In this document: positions 44,342 to 53,663 of the stretch, one piece after another
Layout of the letters: each line of letters opens with the position of its first letter
How positions within the stretch are numbered: position 1 is the first letter of the stretch
Source of the DNA: Bacilli bacterium
Lineage (GTDB): Bacteria; Bacillota; Bacilli; RF39; UBA660
Direction: 5' to 3'
Length of the DNA stretch: 64,000 nucleotides
Assembly: GCA_017525015.1 (NCBI GenBank)
Contig: JAFXUK010000012.1
Coordinates: 4,789 to 68,788 of the forward strand
Notes under the pieces: model-generated
Databases searched by the model: none
What the model saw: only the letters and a program-made list of their open reading frames with translations
Told to the model about the DNA's origin: nothing
Translations under genes and position numbers: made by a program

Positions 44342-45156
44342 TTTGCCAACACTTTTCTACTAACTAGTTCTTCCTTTAAAGTATTTAATAAACTTCTATA
44401 ATGAAAAGCAAATTTCTTTCTTAATTCCTCTTTTATAGGTCCTACCATAGGAGTTTTTATCTTAGCTTCTACTCTTCTAAATACATCCTCTATATTCTCT
44501 GGACTAATAATTTCAACCTTCTTATAAAAGAATAACAATTGATTATCATTTAATATTTTTATTAGATTAGCTATTGTATTATCATCTCTACTAGTTACTT
44601 TAAAACTATAATAATTATCATATAAAGCTTGATCACTTAATAACATTTCATTATCCACTAAAGGACCTAACCTACGTGTTTCTGTATTAATAATTATATT
44701 TCTATCATGTCTATCATGATTAGCAATAATAATATCAAACATCATCATATGAATTAATTCATCTATTATTGAATTACAACTTTCTCCATAAGTTTCCATT
44801 AATGTTAAAACTATATCATCTAAATTACACTTTTCTTGATAATCTTCATGGAAATAAGCCATTAACAAATCTTCTAATAGTTTATCTCCTTTTTTCATGC
44901 AGTCTTTAGAAATAACTCCAATACTATCATGATAATAAGCTAAATCATATGGAATAGATTCTATACCAAAATCATTAGCTAATTCGTGCGCAATTAATTC
45001 ATTATATATTTGAGAGATATTCTTAGCAGTCTTAAAGAAATATCTTTGATTTTGATACAAAAAAGAATAACTATCAAATAGCTTTATAGGAATTTCATCA
45101 CTTATGTCTAATTTATCAATTTGTATTAAACCCATTTGATCTCTATATTCTTCCAT
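44335..45156 (-). CDS. HipA-like protein kinase, standalone
   Basis: 273 residues from ATG 45156 (after ACGGTGAT). The kinase-like core is visible as 'YFFKTAKNISQIYNELIAHE' (possible ATP-binding lysine and helix C glutamate) and 'MMMFDIIIANHDRHDRNIII', the HipA-type catalytic loop, followed by 'LGPLVDNEMLL' (metal-binding aspartate, DFG-like). HipA itself phosphorylates glutamyl-tRNA synthetase and needs the HipB antitoxin; here there is no HipB-like helix-turn-helix gene on either side and the gene is monocistronic. It may be a regulatory kinase rather than a toxin. Confidence 0.72.
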   Translation of the reverse strand: MEEYRDQMGLIQIDKLDISDEIPIKLFDSYSFLYQNQRYFFKTAKNISQIYNELIAHELANDFGIESIPYDLAYYHDSIGVISKDCMKKGDKLLEDLLMAYFHEDYQEKCNLDDIVLTLMETYGESCNSIIDELIHMMMFDIIIANHDRHDRNIIINTETRRLGPLVDNEMLLSDQALYDNYYSFKVTSRDDNTIANLIKILNDNQLLFFYKKVEIISPENIEDVFRRVEAKIKTPMVGPIKEELRKKFAFHYRSLLNTLKEELVSRKVLAKK

Positions 45157-45200
45157 AAAAATCACCGTCAAAAGTTATTATATAAAGAAAACAATAAAAA

Positions 45201-45220
45201 AGAAAGTATCTCTACTTTCT
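45201..45220 (-). terminator. Terminator after typA
   Basis: AGAAAGTA-GAGA-TACTTTCT hairpin with T6 on the minus strand. Confidence 0.88.
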
Positions 45221-47023
45221 ATTTAATCTAAATCTTTCATCAGGATCTAACACTTTTTTACGTAAACGAATAGATGTTGGTGTAACTTCAACGTACTCAT
45301 CATCTTGAATAAACTCTAATGCTTCTTCTAAACTAAATGTTTTAGGTTTAATCAAAGCAATAGCATCATCTGATCCAGATGCTCTAGTATTAGTTAATTG
45401 TTTATTCTTACATGGATTAACATTTAAATCATTATCTCTGTTATGAATACCAACTATCATACCAACGTAAACTTCTTCAGCAGGTCCTACTATTAAAGTA
45501 CCTCTATCTTGTAAGTTCCATAATGAGAAACCTAAAGTCTTACCATTTTCCATTGAAACTAATACACCATTCTTACGTCCATTAATTTCGCCAACAAATG
45601 GTTTATAACCATCAAAGCTACGTATCATAATACCTTCACCTTTAGTATTAGTAATGAATGCACTACGATAACCAATTAAACCACGTGTAGGAGCACTAAA
45701 CTCTAAATGAACATAATCATTATCACCATTATTAACTACTTCTAAAACTGCTTTTCTTTCTTGTAAATCATTAATAATAGTACCACTATATTCAGAAGGA
45801 CAATTAACAATAACTTTTTCAAATGGTTCACATTTCTTACCATCTATTTCTTGATATAAAACTTCTGGTTTAGAAACACTTAGTTCATAACCTTCTCTTC
45901 TCATATTTTCAAGTAGAATAGATAAATGTAATTCTCCTCTACCAGATACTTTATATCCATCAGAACCAGGTAACTCTTCTACTTCTAATCCTACGTTAGT
46001 TTCTAACTCTTTTTCTAATCTTTCTTTAATATGTCTACTAGTTAAGAACTTAGAAGCTTTATCTTTACCAGCAAATGGAGAACTATTAACTAAGAAATCC
46101 ATACTTAAAGTAGGTCTATCTATATATATAGGTTCCATTGGTTCAATATGATCTTTATCACAAACTGTATCACCTATTGATATATCTGAACAACCAGCAA
46201 AAGTAACAATATCACCATAATAAGCAACATCTTTTTCTACTCTTTTAATACCTTCTTCAACAAATAACTTAGATATTCTAAATGAAGAAGTACTACCATC
46301 ATTACGAGATAAAGCAACAGTCTGTCCATTTTTTATACAACCTTTAGTAACACGTCCAATACCAAGTCTTCCAATGAAAGCGTCATAATCTAATGAACTA
46401 ACTTGTAATTGTAAAGGATCATTTTCATTACCTTCATAAGGAGTACATTGTTTTAAAACTGTTTGTAGTAATGGTTCAATACTTGTACCAGTTTCATTTA
46501 AATCTAAAGTTGCTATACCATCTCTAGCTATACCATAAACAATTGGGAAATCTAATTGTTCATCAGTTGTATTTAATTCCATAAATAATTCAAATGTCAT
46601 ATCTACAACTTCTTGAGGTCTAGCATCTTTCTTATCAATCTTATTAATGAAAAGAATTGGTCTTAAATTTTGCTCTAAAGCTTTCTTTAAAACAAATCTA
46701 GTTTGAGGCATAGGACCTTCAGCTGCATCAACAAGTAATACAACAGTATCAACAGTTTTCATAATACGTTCTACTTCTGAAGAGAAATCTGCATGTCCAG
46801 GAGTATCTACTATATTAATCTTATAATCTTTATATCTAATAGCACAGTTTTTAGAATAAATAGTGATTCCTCTTTCTTTTTCAATATCATCACTATCCAT
46901 AACTCTTTCGACTACTTCTTCATTCGCTCTAAAAACACCGTTTTGTTCTAACAGTGCATCTACTAAAGTACTCTTTCCAGCATCAACATGGGCTACTACA
47001 GCAATATTTATAATTTTATCCAT
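45212..47023 (-). CDS. typA: Translational GTPase TypA/BipA
   Basis: A ribosome-binding GTPase related to EF-G, involved in 50S assembly and growth under cold or stress. 603 residues from ATG 47023 (after GAAGTGGTG). '[20 protein letters not shown]', '[20 protein letters not shown]', '[20 protein letters not shown]', 'NKIDK' and the family-specific C-terminus with '[20 protein letters not shown]' and '[20 protein letters not shown]'. The further upstream frame opening has no ribosome site. Single-gene unit. Confidence 0.98.
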   Translation of the reverse strand: MDKIINIAVVAHVDAGKSTLVDALLEQNGVFRANEEVVERVMDSDDIEKERGITIYSKNCAIRYKDYKINIVDTPGHADFSSEVERIMKTVDTVVLLVDAAEGPMPQTRFVLKKALEQNLRPILFINKIDKKDARPQEVVDMTFELFMELNTTDEQLDFPIVYGIARDGIATLDLNETGTSIEPLLQTVLKQCTPYEGNENDPLQLQVSSLDYDAFIGRLGIGRVTKGCIKNGQTVALSRNDGSTSSFRISKLFVEEGIKRVEKDVAYYGDIVTFAGCSDISIGDTVCDKDHIEPMEPIYIDRPTLSMDFLVNSSPFAGKDKASKFLTSRHIKERLEKELETNVGLEVEELPGSDGYKVSGRGELHLSILLENMRREGYELSVSKPEVLYQEIDGKKCEPFEKVIVNCPSEYSGTIINDLQERKAVLEVVNNGDNDYVHLEFSAPTRGLIGYRSAFITNTKGEGIMIRSFDGYKPFVGEINGRKNGVLVSMENGKTLGFSLWNLQDRGTLIVGPAEEVYVGMIVGIHNRDNDLNVNPCKNKQLTNTRASGSDDAIALIKPKTFSLEEALEFIQDDEYVEVTPTSIRLRKKVLDPDERFRLNRK

Positions 47024-47100
47024 ATACTTCACCACTTCTTTTTTTAAAATCCATGCTACACAATACCACATTTTCTTAAAATTGACAAGTTATACGAAAA

Positions 47101-47125
47101 AAAGATAACAATAAATGTTATCTTT
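47101..47125 (-). terminator. Terminator after the 47125-47526 gene
   Basis: AAAGATAACA / TGTTATCTTT stem with T-run on the minus strand. Confidence 0.9.
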
Positions 47126-47526
47126 TACTCTTCTTTTTTCTTTGGAAGATCTAATTCTGTTTTAGGTGCATCCTCTTTTTTTGGCTTTATTTCAACTTTA
47201 TTTTCTAAACCTTTTTCTTTAACATCCTTAAATCTCATATTAAATAAATACATAAATGCTAAAACACTTAAAACAAAACTTATTAATTTAAAAATCCAAT
47301 GATAAATAGCAGCTAAAGTAGCTGAGAATTTAATAAATATTGTTAATAAACTTAATATTAAATCATCAACTAAACTAACAGGTAAATATACAAATGTTGC
47401 TAAAGCTAGGATACATATCAATATAACAGTATTAACAAATAATTCTTTGAAATCTACTTTCATAAGATATGCCACATATTCTTTTAGATTCTTAAAAAAT
47501 TCCTTACATAATTCTTTTATTTTCAT
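47125..47526 (-). CDS. Small membrane protein, partner of the Pro/Lys-rich protein
   Basis: 133 residues: an amphipathic start 'MKIKELCKEFFKNLKEYVAY', two to three membrane helices (~30-52, ~55-75, ~78-97) and a charged cytoplasmic tail (~98-133, 'VEIKPKKEDAPKTELDLPKK'). It starts 1 base past the stop of the 1017-residue gene and shares its terminator, so the two proteins are made together. The tail has the same Lys/Pro/Glu character as the partner's repeat region. No family recognised. Confidence 0.7.
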   Translation of the reverse strand: MKIKELCKEFFKNLKEYVAYLMKVDFKELFVNTVILICILALATFVYLPVSLVDDLILSLLTIFIKFSATLAAIYHWIFKLISFVLSVLAFMYLFNMRFKDVKEKGLENKVEIKPKKEDAPKTELDLPKKKEE

Positions 47527-47527
47527 A

Positions 47528-50500
47528 TTATCCCTCTTTCTTTACCGGTTCAGTAACTGGCTTTGTTACAACCTGTGGTTTAGTTTGTTGAGCTACAGGT
47601 TTCTGTTCAGCAGGTTTTACTACTGCTTGTGGTTTAGCTACAACTGTAGGTTTTGATGGAGTAACCACTTTTGGTTCCGCTTTAGTTATTGGATTAACTG
47701 GAGGTTTTGGTTCTACTTTTGCCTCTGGTTTAACTGGAGGCTTTGGTTCTGCCTTTGCCTCTGGTTTAACTGGTTGTACAGTTTTGCTTTCTACCTTTGG
47801 TTCTGCAGGTTTAGCAACCACTTGTGGTTTCACCTCTGCTTTTACCTCAGGCTTTGGAGCAACCACTGGTTTTGCCTCAGCTGGCTTAACTGGTGTTACT
47901 GGTTTAGCAGGTTCTGCAGGTTTAGCAGGTTCTGCAGGTTTAGCAGTTACAACTGGTTTAACCTCACCAGGTTTAACAGGAGCTGCCGGCTTAGCTTCAA
48001 CTTTAACTTCTGGTTTAACTGGTATTGCTGGTTTAGGAGCAACAGCAGGTTTATTTTCTGGTTTAATTTGTGTTACCGGTTTCTGTTCTACCTTAACCTC
48101 TGGTTTTGATGGAACAACTGGTTTCGCTTCAGCTGGTTTAGTTGGAGCAACCGTTTTTGCCTCAGTCTTAACAACAGGCTTAGCTTCAACCTTAACTTCA
48201 GGTTTAATTGGCGTTACCGGTTTTACAGGTTCCGCTGGTTTAGCAGGTTCCACAGGTTTAACTGGTGGAACAGGTTTACTTTCTACCTTAGGTTCCTCCT
48301 TTTGTGGAACTACAGATTTAGGTTTTTCCTCTTCTTTCTTTTCTTCTACCGGCTTCTGAGGAACTACTGGAGTTGCTGGTTTAGAATCTTCTTTAACCTC
48401 TTCCTTCTTAACTTCCTCAACAGGTTTCATTTCAACCTTTGGTTTATCTTCTACTTTTGGCCCTTCTTTTGGTTTTTCTTGAGAATCAGTAATAGCTTCT
48501 ATTAATGCATCATTAGTTTTAGGTTTTTCTTCAACTTTCTTTTCTTCTACAACTGGAGCTACTGCTTGAGCAGGTACTACTGGAGTAGGAGTTGGTTCAG
48601 TTACAGGAGTTACTACTGGTGTAACTGGTTGTACAGGAGCTTCCACAACAGGAGCAACCTCTTGTACCGGTTGAACATCACTAACTTCTGATTTATCTCT
48701 AAAAGTTATCTTACAGAAAGTTGTTTTATATACTGAATCTAATGAAATAGCTGTTGTTAAATTTTCAACAACTTCTTTAGCAGATTGATATTTTACAACA
48801 TTAACTTTATTATCATCTATATTAATATCAACATCAGCATTTTCTATTAATAAATCAAATCCAATATTCTCTTTTATATACATTTGAGGACTTGCATTCT
48901 TAGAATACATATCTCCAACATCAAATGTATAAGGAGAATATAATACTGGAGTCTTCTCTTTAATTAAAATAGAAGCTATCATACATTTATTAGTTTGCGA
49001 TTCTAAATACATAGAATTAATATCATTAGTTAAGAATGAGAATAATTGATTCTTTACATCGTTAGGATCTTTAACTAAAGAATACATATTAATATCACTA
49101 TTTAAAATCATTTTTCCATTCATTTGTTTTAACTTAACTAATACAGGAATTAAACTTCCAATAAAAGTATCAAATGAAGTAAAATCATATGAAGAAAACA
49201 AAGATGCTTTAACATTAGCATTAACAGGATCTTCTAATCTTTTCTTAACTGTATCATAACATTCAGTTTTTATCTTAGAAAAACCTTTGATTTTCTTTAT
49301 TGCTTTTACAACATTCTTTAATGGAATAGTATCAAAATCTTTAACTTGTAATATTCCATCAATTAAAGCTCTATATTTAGGATTATTATGTAAAACAAGA
49401 ATACCTTGTTCTACTTGATCAAAGTTTTCCTTAAATTGAATAGTTAAATTTGAAGCAACCTCATTAAGTGGTAACCTAACAACTTTACTATCATTTTTAA
49501 CTCTTCCTTTAGCATATCTACGTGCTAAATCATCATAATTACTATTAGATATAGTCTCTTTTAAGTATTCAGATATATCGTATAAGTCTAATTGATCAAA
49601 ATAACTATATTTCTTTTCAACTAAAGCTAATTGCTCTTTAATATACTTATCAGAAATAGAATTATTTTTTCTGGCAAACTCTTTATTTATCTTTCTAAAT
49701 TTAGATATTAAATCTTCAGAAAATAATGGATGAACATCATCATTTAGCTCTTTCATATAATCTAATTTAGCTTCAACTAATTTAATTTCATTTCTTATAT
49801 CATTATCTTCTATCATTACTTGATAATAAATATCATTGTTCTCTAAATTTTTACACATTTCCCAAACATCTTTAAGAAGTGCTAATACTTCATCCATAGT
49901 TGGTCTTTGAGCTATGTATTGATTATACAAATCTTTAATATTTCTTTCTAATGTTAAATCAATACCTACATCAGTTAATTCAGGTACTAAAGACAAATGT
50001 CTTTCTATTTTACCTATTCTATTATATTTATCTACTTCTAATTGAAGTTCATAATATTTTTTTCTTAAAGTATTTTTTAAAACTGTTAAGTTTTGAATAT
50101 ATGCTAACTGTCTTGCTTTCAATTCATCATATATTATTAACAAATCTCCAGCTTCATATAATATTTTAGAAACATCATCAAGATTTTCTCTTTTGTCTTG
50201 ATTATAATCATATGTTTCAATATCTTCCATTTCTCCTGGAACCATTATTCTTTCATTTCTTAAGAAAATAATTCTAGGATATACTGTTTCATAATTATCT
50301 AAAACCATACGAACATGGTACATTTGACCATTGTTTTCTAACCATTTCATTTGTTTCAAGAATTCTTCTAAAGATTCTCCATCTTCAAATAACTTGATTC
50401 TCTCCAATGGACCATATTCTGCATCAACATATGAATAACAAATACCTATATCATCACCATTTTGATACATATAAGGAGGAGTAGAAGCAGAGTTATACCC

Positions 50501-50581
50501 ATATTTTTGAAGTAAAGTATATGCTTCATCGTAATCCAACTTATCAAGAACTGTATCTTTAGCATTACTTGAGTCGTTCAT
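47528..50581 (-). CDS. Large unknown protein with a ~350-residue Pro/Lys/Ala/Val/Glu repeat tail
   Basis: 1017 residues, no signal peptide or membrane helix. Residues 1-~640 are globular and mostly helical, with a coiled-coil-like part at ~155-330 and a mixed part ending 'FDLLIENADVDINIDDNKVN'. From ~655 to the end it is a low-complexity repeat built on 'KPEVKVEAKPVV', 'PVKPAEPAKPAEP' and 'KPEAKAEPKPPVK' units, reminiscent of TonB-like or wall-spanning PK-rich linkers, but without any membrane anchor of its own. Ribosome site GGAGGG. Function unknown; the downstream membrane protein may anchor it. Confidence 0.8.
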   Translation of the reverse strand: MNDSSNAKDTVLDKLDYDEAYTLLQKYGYNSASTPPYMYQNGDDIGICYSYVDAEYGPLERIKLFEDGESLEEFLKQMKWLENNGQMYHVRMVLDNYETVYPRIIFLRNERIMVPGEMEDIETYDYNQDKRENLDDVSKILYEAGDLLIIYDELKARQLAYIQNLTVLKNTLRKKYYELQLEVDKYNRIGKIERHLSLVPELTDVGIDLTLERNIKDLYNQYIAQRPTMDEVLALLKDVWEMCKNLENNDIYYQVMIEDNDIRNEIKLVEAKLDYMKELNDDVHPLFSEDLISKFRKINKEFARKNNSISDKYIKEQLALVEKKYSYFDQLDLYDISEYLKETISNSNYDDLARRYAKGRVKNDSKVVRLPLNEVASNLTIQFKENFDQVEQGILVLHNNPKYRALIDGILQVKDFDTIPLKNVVKAIKKIKGFSKIKTECYDTVKKRLEDPVNANVKASLFSSYDFTSFDTFIGSLIPVLVKLKQMNGKMILNSDINMYSLVKDPNDVKNQLFSFLTNDINSMYLESQTNKCMIASILIKEKTPVLYSPYTFDVGDMYSKNASPQMYIKENIGFDLLIENADVDINIDDNKVNVVKYQSAKEVVENLTTAISLDSVYKTTFCKITFRDKSEVSDVQPVQEVAPVVEAPVQPVTPVVTPVTEPTPTPVVPAQAVAPVVEEKKVEEKPKTNDALIEAITDSQEKPKEGPKVEDKPKVEMKPVEEVKKEEVKEDSKPATPVVPQKPVEEKKEEEKPKSVVPQKEEPKVESKPVPPVKPVEPAKPAEPVKPVTPIKPEVKVEAKPVVKTEAKTVAPTKPAEAKPVVPSKPEVKVEQKPVTQIKPENKPAVAPKPAIPVKPEVKVEAKPAAPVKPGEVKPVVTAKPAEPAKPAEPAKPVTPVKPAEAKPVVAPKPEVKAEVKPQVVAKPAEPKVESKTVQPVKPEAKAEPKPPVKPEAKVEPKPPVNPITKAEPKVVTPSKPTVVAKPQAVVKPAEQKPVAQQTKPQVVTKPVTEPVKKEG
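47560..48480. repeat. Degenerate tandem repeats coding for the Pro/Lys-rich tail
   Basis: Short in-frame repeats of GGTTTAGC, GGTTTAACTGG and TTCTACCTTAGG type recur across about 900 bases. The clearest is an 18-base unit (GGTTTAGCAGGTTCTGCA) in tandem around 47911-47945. Such repeats are prone to slippage and length variation. Confidence 0.7.
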
Positions 50582-50644
50582 ACAACACCCTCCCTATTTT
50601 TTCATTATAATTATATCACAGAAATTTTTATAAAAACATACTTA

Positions 50645-50674
50645 TTGATAAATCTAAAATTATTGTTGTATAAT
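50645..50674 (+). promoter_or_regulatory. Promoter of the 50696 DUF308 gene
   Basis: TTGATA (50645-50650), 18-base spacer and TATAAT (50669-50674) on the plus strand, 21 bases before the ATG. Confidence 0.7.
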
Positions 50675-50695
50675 AATATCGAAAGAGGTAATAAT

Positions 50696-51349
50696 ATGGA
50701 AATAAAAGTAAAATCATACTCTCAACAATCATCTTTGATTAGTTCAATTCTATTTTTTATTTTAGGTGCAATGTTCTTTAATGCTAAAGATGTTGCCAAC
50801 GCAATTATCTTTTGGGTAGGTATATTTCTAGCAGTTATGGCTGTTATAGAATTAGTTATTTTCATTGTTAGATATAGAAAAGCAGAATTTGTTGAAGACA
50901 GACCAAAATTAATAAGATTAGCATGGCCAGTTGCTACTGCAGCATTAGCAGTTATCTTTATATTCTTCTATAGTGTTGTAGAACAATTTATAAGATTTAT
51001 AATTGGTTTCTGGATCCTATTTACAGGAATTATCAGATTAATACATGCCTTATCATTCAGTCCTCGTAATAAAAAATTCTTACCATTATTAATAGTAGCA
51101 GTTTTAATAATAGCCGTTGGTATTTACACAATTGTAAAAGATAATATCTTACTACAAGGTGCTGGCTTAATAATGATGATTTATGCTGTTATTGAAATAA
51201 TTGGATTCATCTTTTATTCCAAAAACAACATAGATTCAATGGAACCAGGAACAGAAACATTAATAGTTCCAGATAAAAATGAAAAAGAAGATAAAAAGAA
51301 AAAGAATGTTAAAACAATAACTCATACTGAAGATGAAAAAAAAGACTAA
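50696..51349 (+). CDS. DUF308 (HdeD-like) membrane protein with charged tail
   Basis: 217 residues from ATG 50696 (after GAAAGAGG). Six membrane helices in three hairpins ('GAMFFNAKDVANAIIFWVGI', 'IRFIIGFWILFTGIIRLI', 'GAGLIMMIYAVIEIIGFIF'), the DUF308 layout, followed by a cytoplasmic tail of ~35 residues that is mostly Lys/Glu/Asp. Diverged paralogue of the gene at 3385-3957. Divergent from the Pro/Lys-rich protein gene. Function unknown. Confidence 0.75.
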   Translation: MEIKVKSYSQQSSLISSILFFILGAMFFNAKDVANAIIFWVGIFLAVMAVIELVIFIVRYRKAEFVEDRPKLIRLAWPVATAALAVIFIFFYSVVEQFIRFIIGFWILFTGIIRLIHALSFSPRNKKFLPLLIVAVLIIAVGIYTIVKDNILLQGAGLIMMIYAVIEIIGFIFYSKNNIDSMEPGTETLIVPDKNEKEDKKKKNVKTITHTEDEKKD

Positions 51350-51367
51350 GTAATTAGTCTTTTATTT
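51341..51367. terminator. Bidirectional terminator between convergent genes
   Basis: AAAGACTAA-GTAA-TTAGTCTTT hairpin, T-rich on the plus side and A-run before it. The plus-strand stop codon lies in the stem. Confidence 0.87.
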
Positions 51368-51958
51368 TTTTACCCATTCATAATTTTCAATTAAAGGTTT
51401 TCTTTCATACCCTGATGCTTCGACTATATTGTTTAAATCGTTTATAGTTTCTTTAATAAAACCTAAATAAACTTCCAAATCTAATTCTGTACCATCACTC
51501 GTAACACATTTATCTAATTCAGATAAAAAGCCATCTTTATATGTACATTGATATACTGAATCTCTATAACCGATATAAGCATTATTATATGTTCTAAATT
51601 CCATTGAATCAGCACCACTTAAATGTTTAATATTTAAAGAGTATGATTCTGATTTAATAATATATTGTAAGCCATCATCATATCTATAAAAAGAATACTC
51701 AGTATCCCCTCTTACAATATAACATTTACCACCACTACGATTTAATAATTCACAAGTAAATCCTTTTTGTTGCATATATGTAGCTAAATAAGCATAATTA
51801 ACATTTACTTCTTCAAAATCAGTTTTCTGAGTAACTAGATAAAATACTAGACCTACCGCAAATATACCGACAACAATATATGCAAGTTTTTCTACAAAAT
51901 CTATTCTTCTTTGTCTACCAAAAAATCTACTATTTACCTTTTTATCTTTACCATTCAT
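51362..51958 (-). CDS. Unknown membrane-anchored extracellular protein
   Basis: 198 residues from ATG 51958 (after TAGGAGTGA). Basic head 'KVNSRFFGRQRRIDFVEK', one membrane helix (~24-44), then ~155 external residues with four cysteines ('GFTCELLNRSGGKCYIVRGD', 'YQCTYKDGFLSELDKCVTSD') spaced as two probable disulfides. No family recognised. Its pattern (single helix, paired cysteines) resembles the 35910-36878 protein in style. Confidence 0.7.
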   Translation of the reverse strand: MNGKDKKVNSRFFGRQRRIDFVEKLAYIVVGIFAVGLVFYLVTQKTDFEEVNVNYAYLATYMQQKGFTCELLNRSGGKCYIVRGDTEYSFYRYDDGLQYIIKSESYSLNIKHLSGADSMEFRTYNNAYIGYRDSVYQCTYKDGFLSELDKCVTSDGTELDLEVYLGFIKETINDLNNIVEASGYERKPLIENYEWVKK

Positions 51959-52010
51959 AAGATTCACTCCTATAATACAATAATATAATATCACATTTTT
52001 AAATAAAAAA

Positions 52011-52029
52011 AGAAGTATATAATACTTCT
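52011..52029 (-). terminator. Terminator after gmk
   Basis: AGAAGTAT-TAT-ATACTTCT hairpin with T7 on the minus strand. Confidence 0.87.
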
Positions 52030-52711
52030 ATATTTTTATATCTTCGTTAACAAAACTTTCATCCATTAATAATTCGTGGATTTCCTCTTCTTCATTACCT
52101 AAGAAGACTTGTTCTATTCTATCAACACGACATTTTTCTGACATTAGAATAGCTTTTATTTTATCAACAGCATTATCTACTTCATCATTAGTAACAACAT
52201 AGTTATAATTAGCTACTTCATTTATTTCTTGATAAGCTGTTTTAAATCTATTTAACACTTTTTCTTTACTCTCTGTTTTTCTTCCAACTAAACGTTTTCT
52301 AAGCTCTTTCATACTTGGTGGCATTATAAATATACATATTGCTTCAGGTACTAATTCTTTTACTTTTAAGGCTCCTTGTACCTCAATTACTAAGAATACA
52401 TCTTCTCCATTTTGTAAATGTTCTTCAATATGTTCTCTAGGAGTTCCATAATAATTACCATTGTATAACGCATATTCTAGGAAATCTCCATTTTTAATCT
52501 TAGCTTCAAATTCTTCTTTAGTTAAAAAATAATAACTTTTACCTTCTTTATCACCAGGTCTCATAGCACGTGATGTACACGAAATACTTAACCAAGCATT
52601 TGAACTACGCTTTCTTAAATACTTAGCTACTACAGTATCTTTACCTGCACCACTTGGACCACTAATAACTATTAAAGATCCTCTTTCTTTTTGCTTAATA
52701 ATATTACTCAT
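52028..52711 (-). CDS. gmk: Guanylate kinase
   Basis: Phosphorylates GMP to GDP. 227 residues: P-loop 'GSLIVISGPSGAGKDTVVAK', GMP-binding 'SISCTSRAMRPGDKEGKSYY', 'NGDFLEYALYNGNYYGTPRE' and 'DVFLVIEVQGALKVKE', lid 'RLVGRKTESKEKVLNRFKTA'. A C-terminal extension of about 20 acidic residues follows the normal end. AGAGGTGG precedes the ATG. In Bacillus gmk neighbours remA/rpoZ; here none is visible. Confidence 0.98.
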   Translation of the reverse strand: MSNIIKQKERGSLIVISGPSGAGKDTVVAKYLRKRSSNAWLSISCTSRAMRPGDKEGKSYYFLTKEEFEAKIKNGDFLEYALYNGNYYGTPREHIEEHLQNGEDVFLVIEVQGALKVKELVPEAICIFIMPPSMKELRKRLVGRKTESKEKVLNRFKTAYQEINEVANYNYVVTNDEVDNAVDKIKAILMSEKCRVDRIEQVFLGNEEEEIHELLMDESFVNEDIKI

Positions 52712-52759
52712 AAAACCACCTCTTATATTTGATTATTATAATCATTTTTAAAAATATTT

Positions 52760-53137
52760 CTACTCATAATTCCATAAACCTAATTTACCTTTTATTTCTA
52801 TAGGTTTATCATACTTTTTTATATTACTTAATTTCCAAGCATATGTTTCAACATGATTACTTCTACCATATACAATTGGATTCTCTTTTTTTAATTTTTC
52901 ATTAAACTCTTTATCTACTAAAATACAATCTTCTAAAGTAGCTTCTCCTATAATAGCACCAAGTTCATATTCTAAATTATAATCTTTAAAACGACTTACC
53001 ATATCTTTTTCTAAAGACATACCTGCATGAATAAGAATCTTTCCTCTATACTTAGTTTTCCAACTTCTAAATTCATATTTTTTATAACCAGACACTATTA
53101 ATTCCGCCCAAGGCTGTTTAATTGTTAATACTTTCAT
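52760..53137 (-). CDS. ASCH-domain protein
   Basis: 125 residues with the ASCH signature 'MKVLTIKQPWAELIVSGYKK', 'YEFRSWKTKYRGKILIHAG' and 'GAIIGEATLEDCILVD', ending 'GKLGLWNYE'. ASCH domains share the PUA-like beta barrel and are linked to RNA binding or, in some members, deamination of modified cytidines. It starts 2 bases past ybaK, so the two are one operon, which agrees with an RNA-related role. Confidence 0.85.
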   Translation of the reverse strand: MKVLTIKQPWAELIVSGYKKYEFRSWKTKYRGKILIHAGMSLEKDMVSRFKDYNLEYELGAIIGEATLEDCILVDKEFNEKLKKENPIVYGRSNHVETYAWKLSNIKKYDKPIEIKGKLGLWNYE

Positions 53138-53139
53138 AC

Positions 53140-53610
53140 TTACTCCACTATATCTTCAAATTTTATGTTAATTACTTTTTCTACATCCAAAGGATTTACT
53201 TCAATAAAATAACCTATCTTGCCACCACTAAATATTATAGTATCAAATAAAATAGCTGTTTCATTAATTACTGTTGTGAATTCTTTCTTCATTCCAATCG
53301 GGCTACAACCACCATGAACATAACCAGCTACTTTAAGCAAATCCTTCATTGGAATCATTTCGACATTCTTTTCCCCGACACTACTAGCTGCTTTCTTTAA
53401 ATCAAGCTTTTCTGCTACTGGTACAACAAAAACATAATAATTACCGCTTTTACCTTGAGTAACTAATGTTTTAAAAGTTCTATCTAAATCTAGACCTAAC
53501 ATATTAGCACAAGTAACTCCATCTAAAGCTTCTTTAATATCTAAAACATGTTCTTCATATTTTATATTATTACTATCTAAAATACGCATAGCATTAGTTT
53601 TTATTGCCAT
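53140..53610 (-). CDS. ybaK: Cys-tRNA(Pro)/Cys-tRNA(Cys) deacylase YbaK/EbsC type
   Basis: Removes cysteine wrongly attached to tRNA-Pro. 156 residues from ATG 53610 (after GAGGGG): 'KTNAMRILDSNNIKYEEHVL', 'LDGVTCANMLGLDLDRTFKT' 'LVTQGKSGNYYVFVVPVAEK', 'LDLKKAASSVGEKNVEMIPM' and 'GYVHGGCSPIGMKKEFTTVI'. The conserved lysine of the YbaK active site lies in the 'LDLKKAA' or 'FKTLV' segment. Co-transcribed with the ASCH gene. Confidence 0.95.
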   Translation of the reverse strand: MAIKTNAMRILDSNNIKYEEHVLDIKEALDGVTCANMLGLDLDRTFKTLVTQGKSGNYYVFVVPVAEKLDLKKAASSVGEKNVEMIPMKDLLKVAGYVHGGCSPIGMKKEFTTVINETAILFDTIIFSGGKIGYFIEVNPLDVEKVINIKFEDIVE

Positions 53611-53645
53611 AATAATCCCCTCTTCCAAATATTATAACAAAAAAA

Positions 53646-53663
53646 AGAAGTATTTCTACTTCT
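53646..53663 (-). terminator. Terminator after the 53656-54102 gene
   Basis: AGAAGTA-GAAA-TACTTCT hairpin with T7 on the minus strand. The TAG stop of the gene lies in the stem. Confidence 0.88.

Noticed and set aside
47784..48359. 191-codon open frame on the plus strand, antisense to the Pro/Lys-rich tail
   Set aside because: It arises from the repeat composition of the opposite strand: monotonous Gly/Thr/Ala/Ser repeats, no ribosome site, no promoter.
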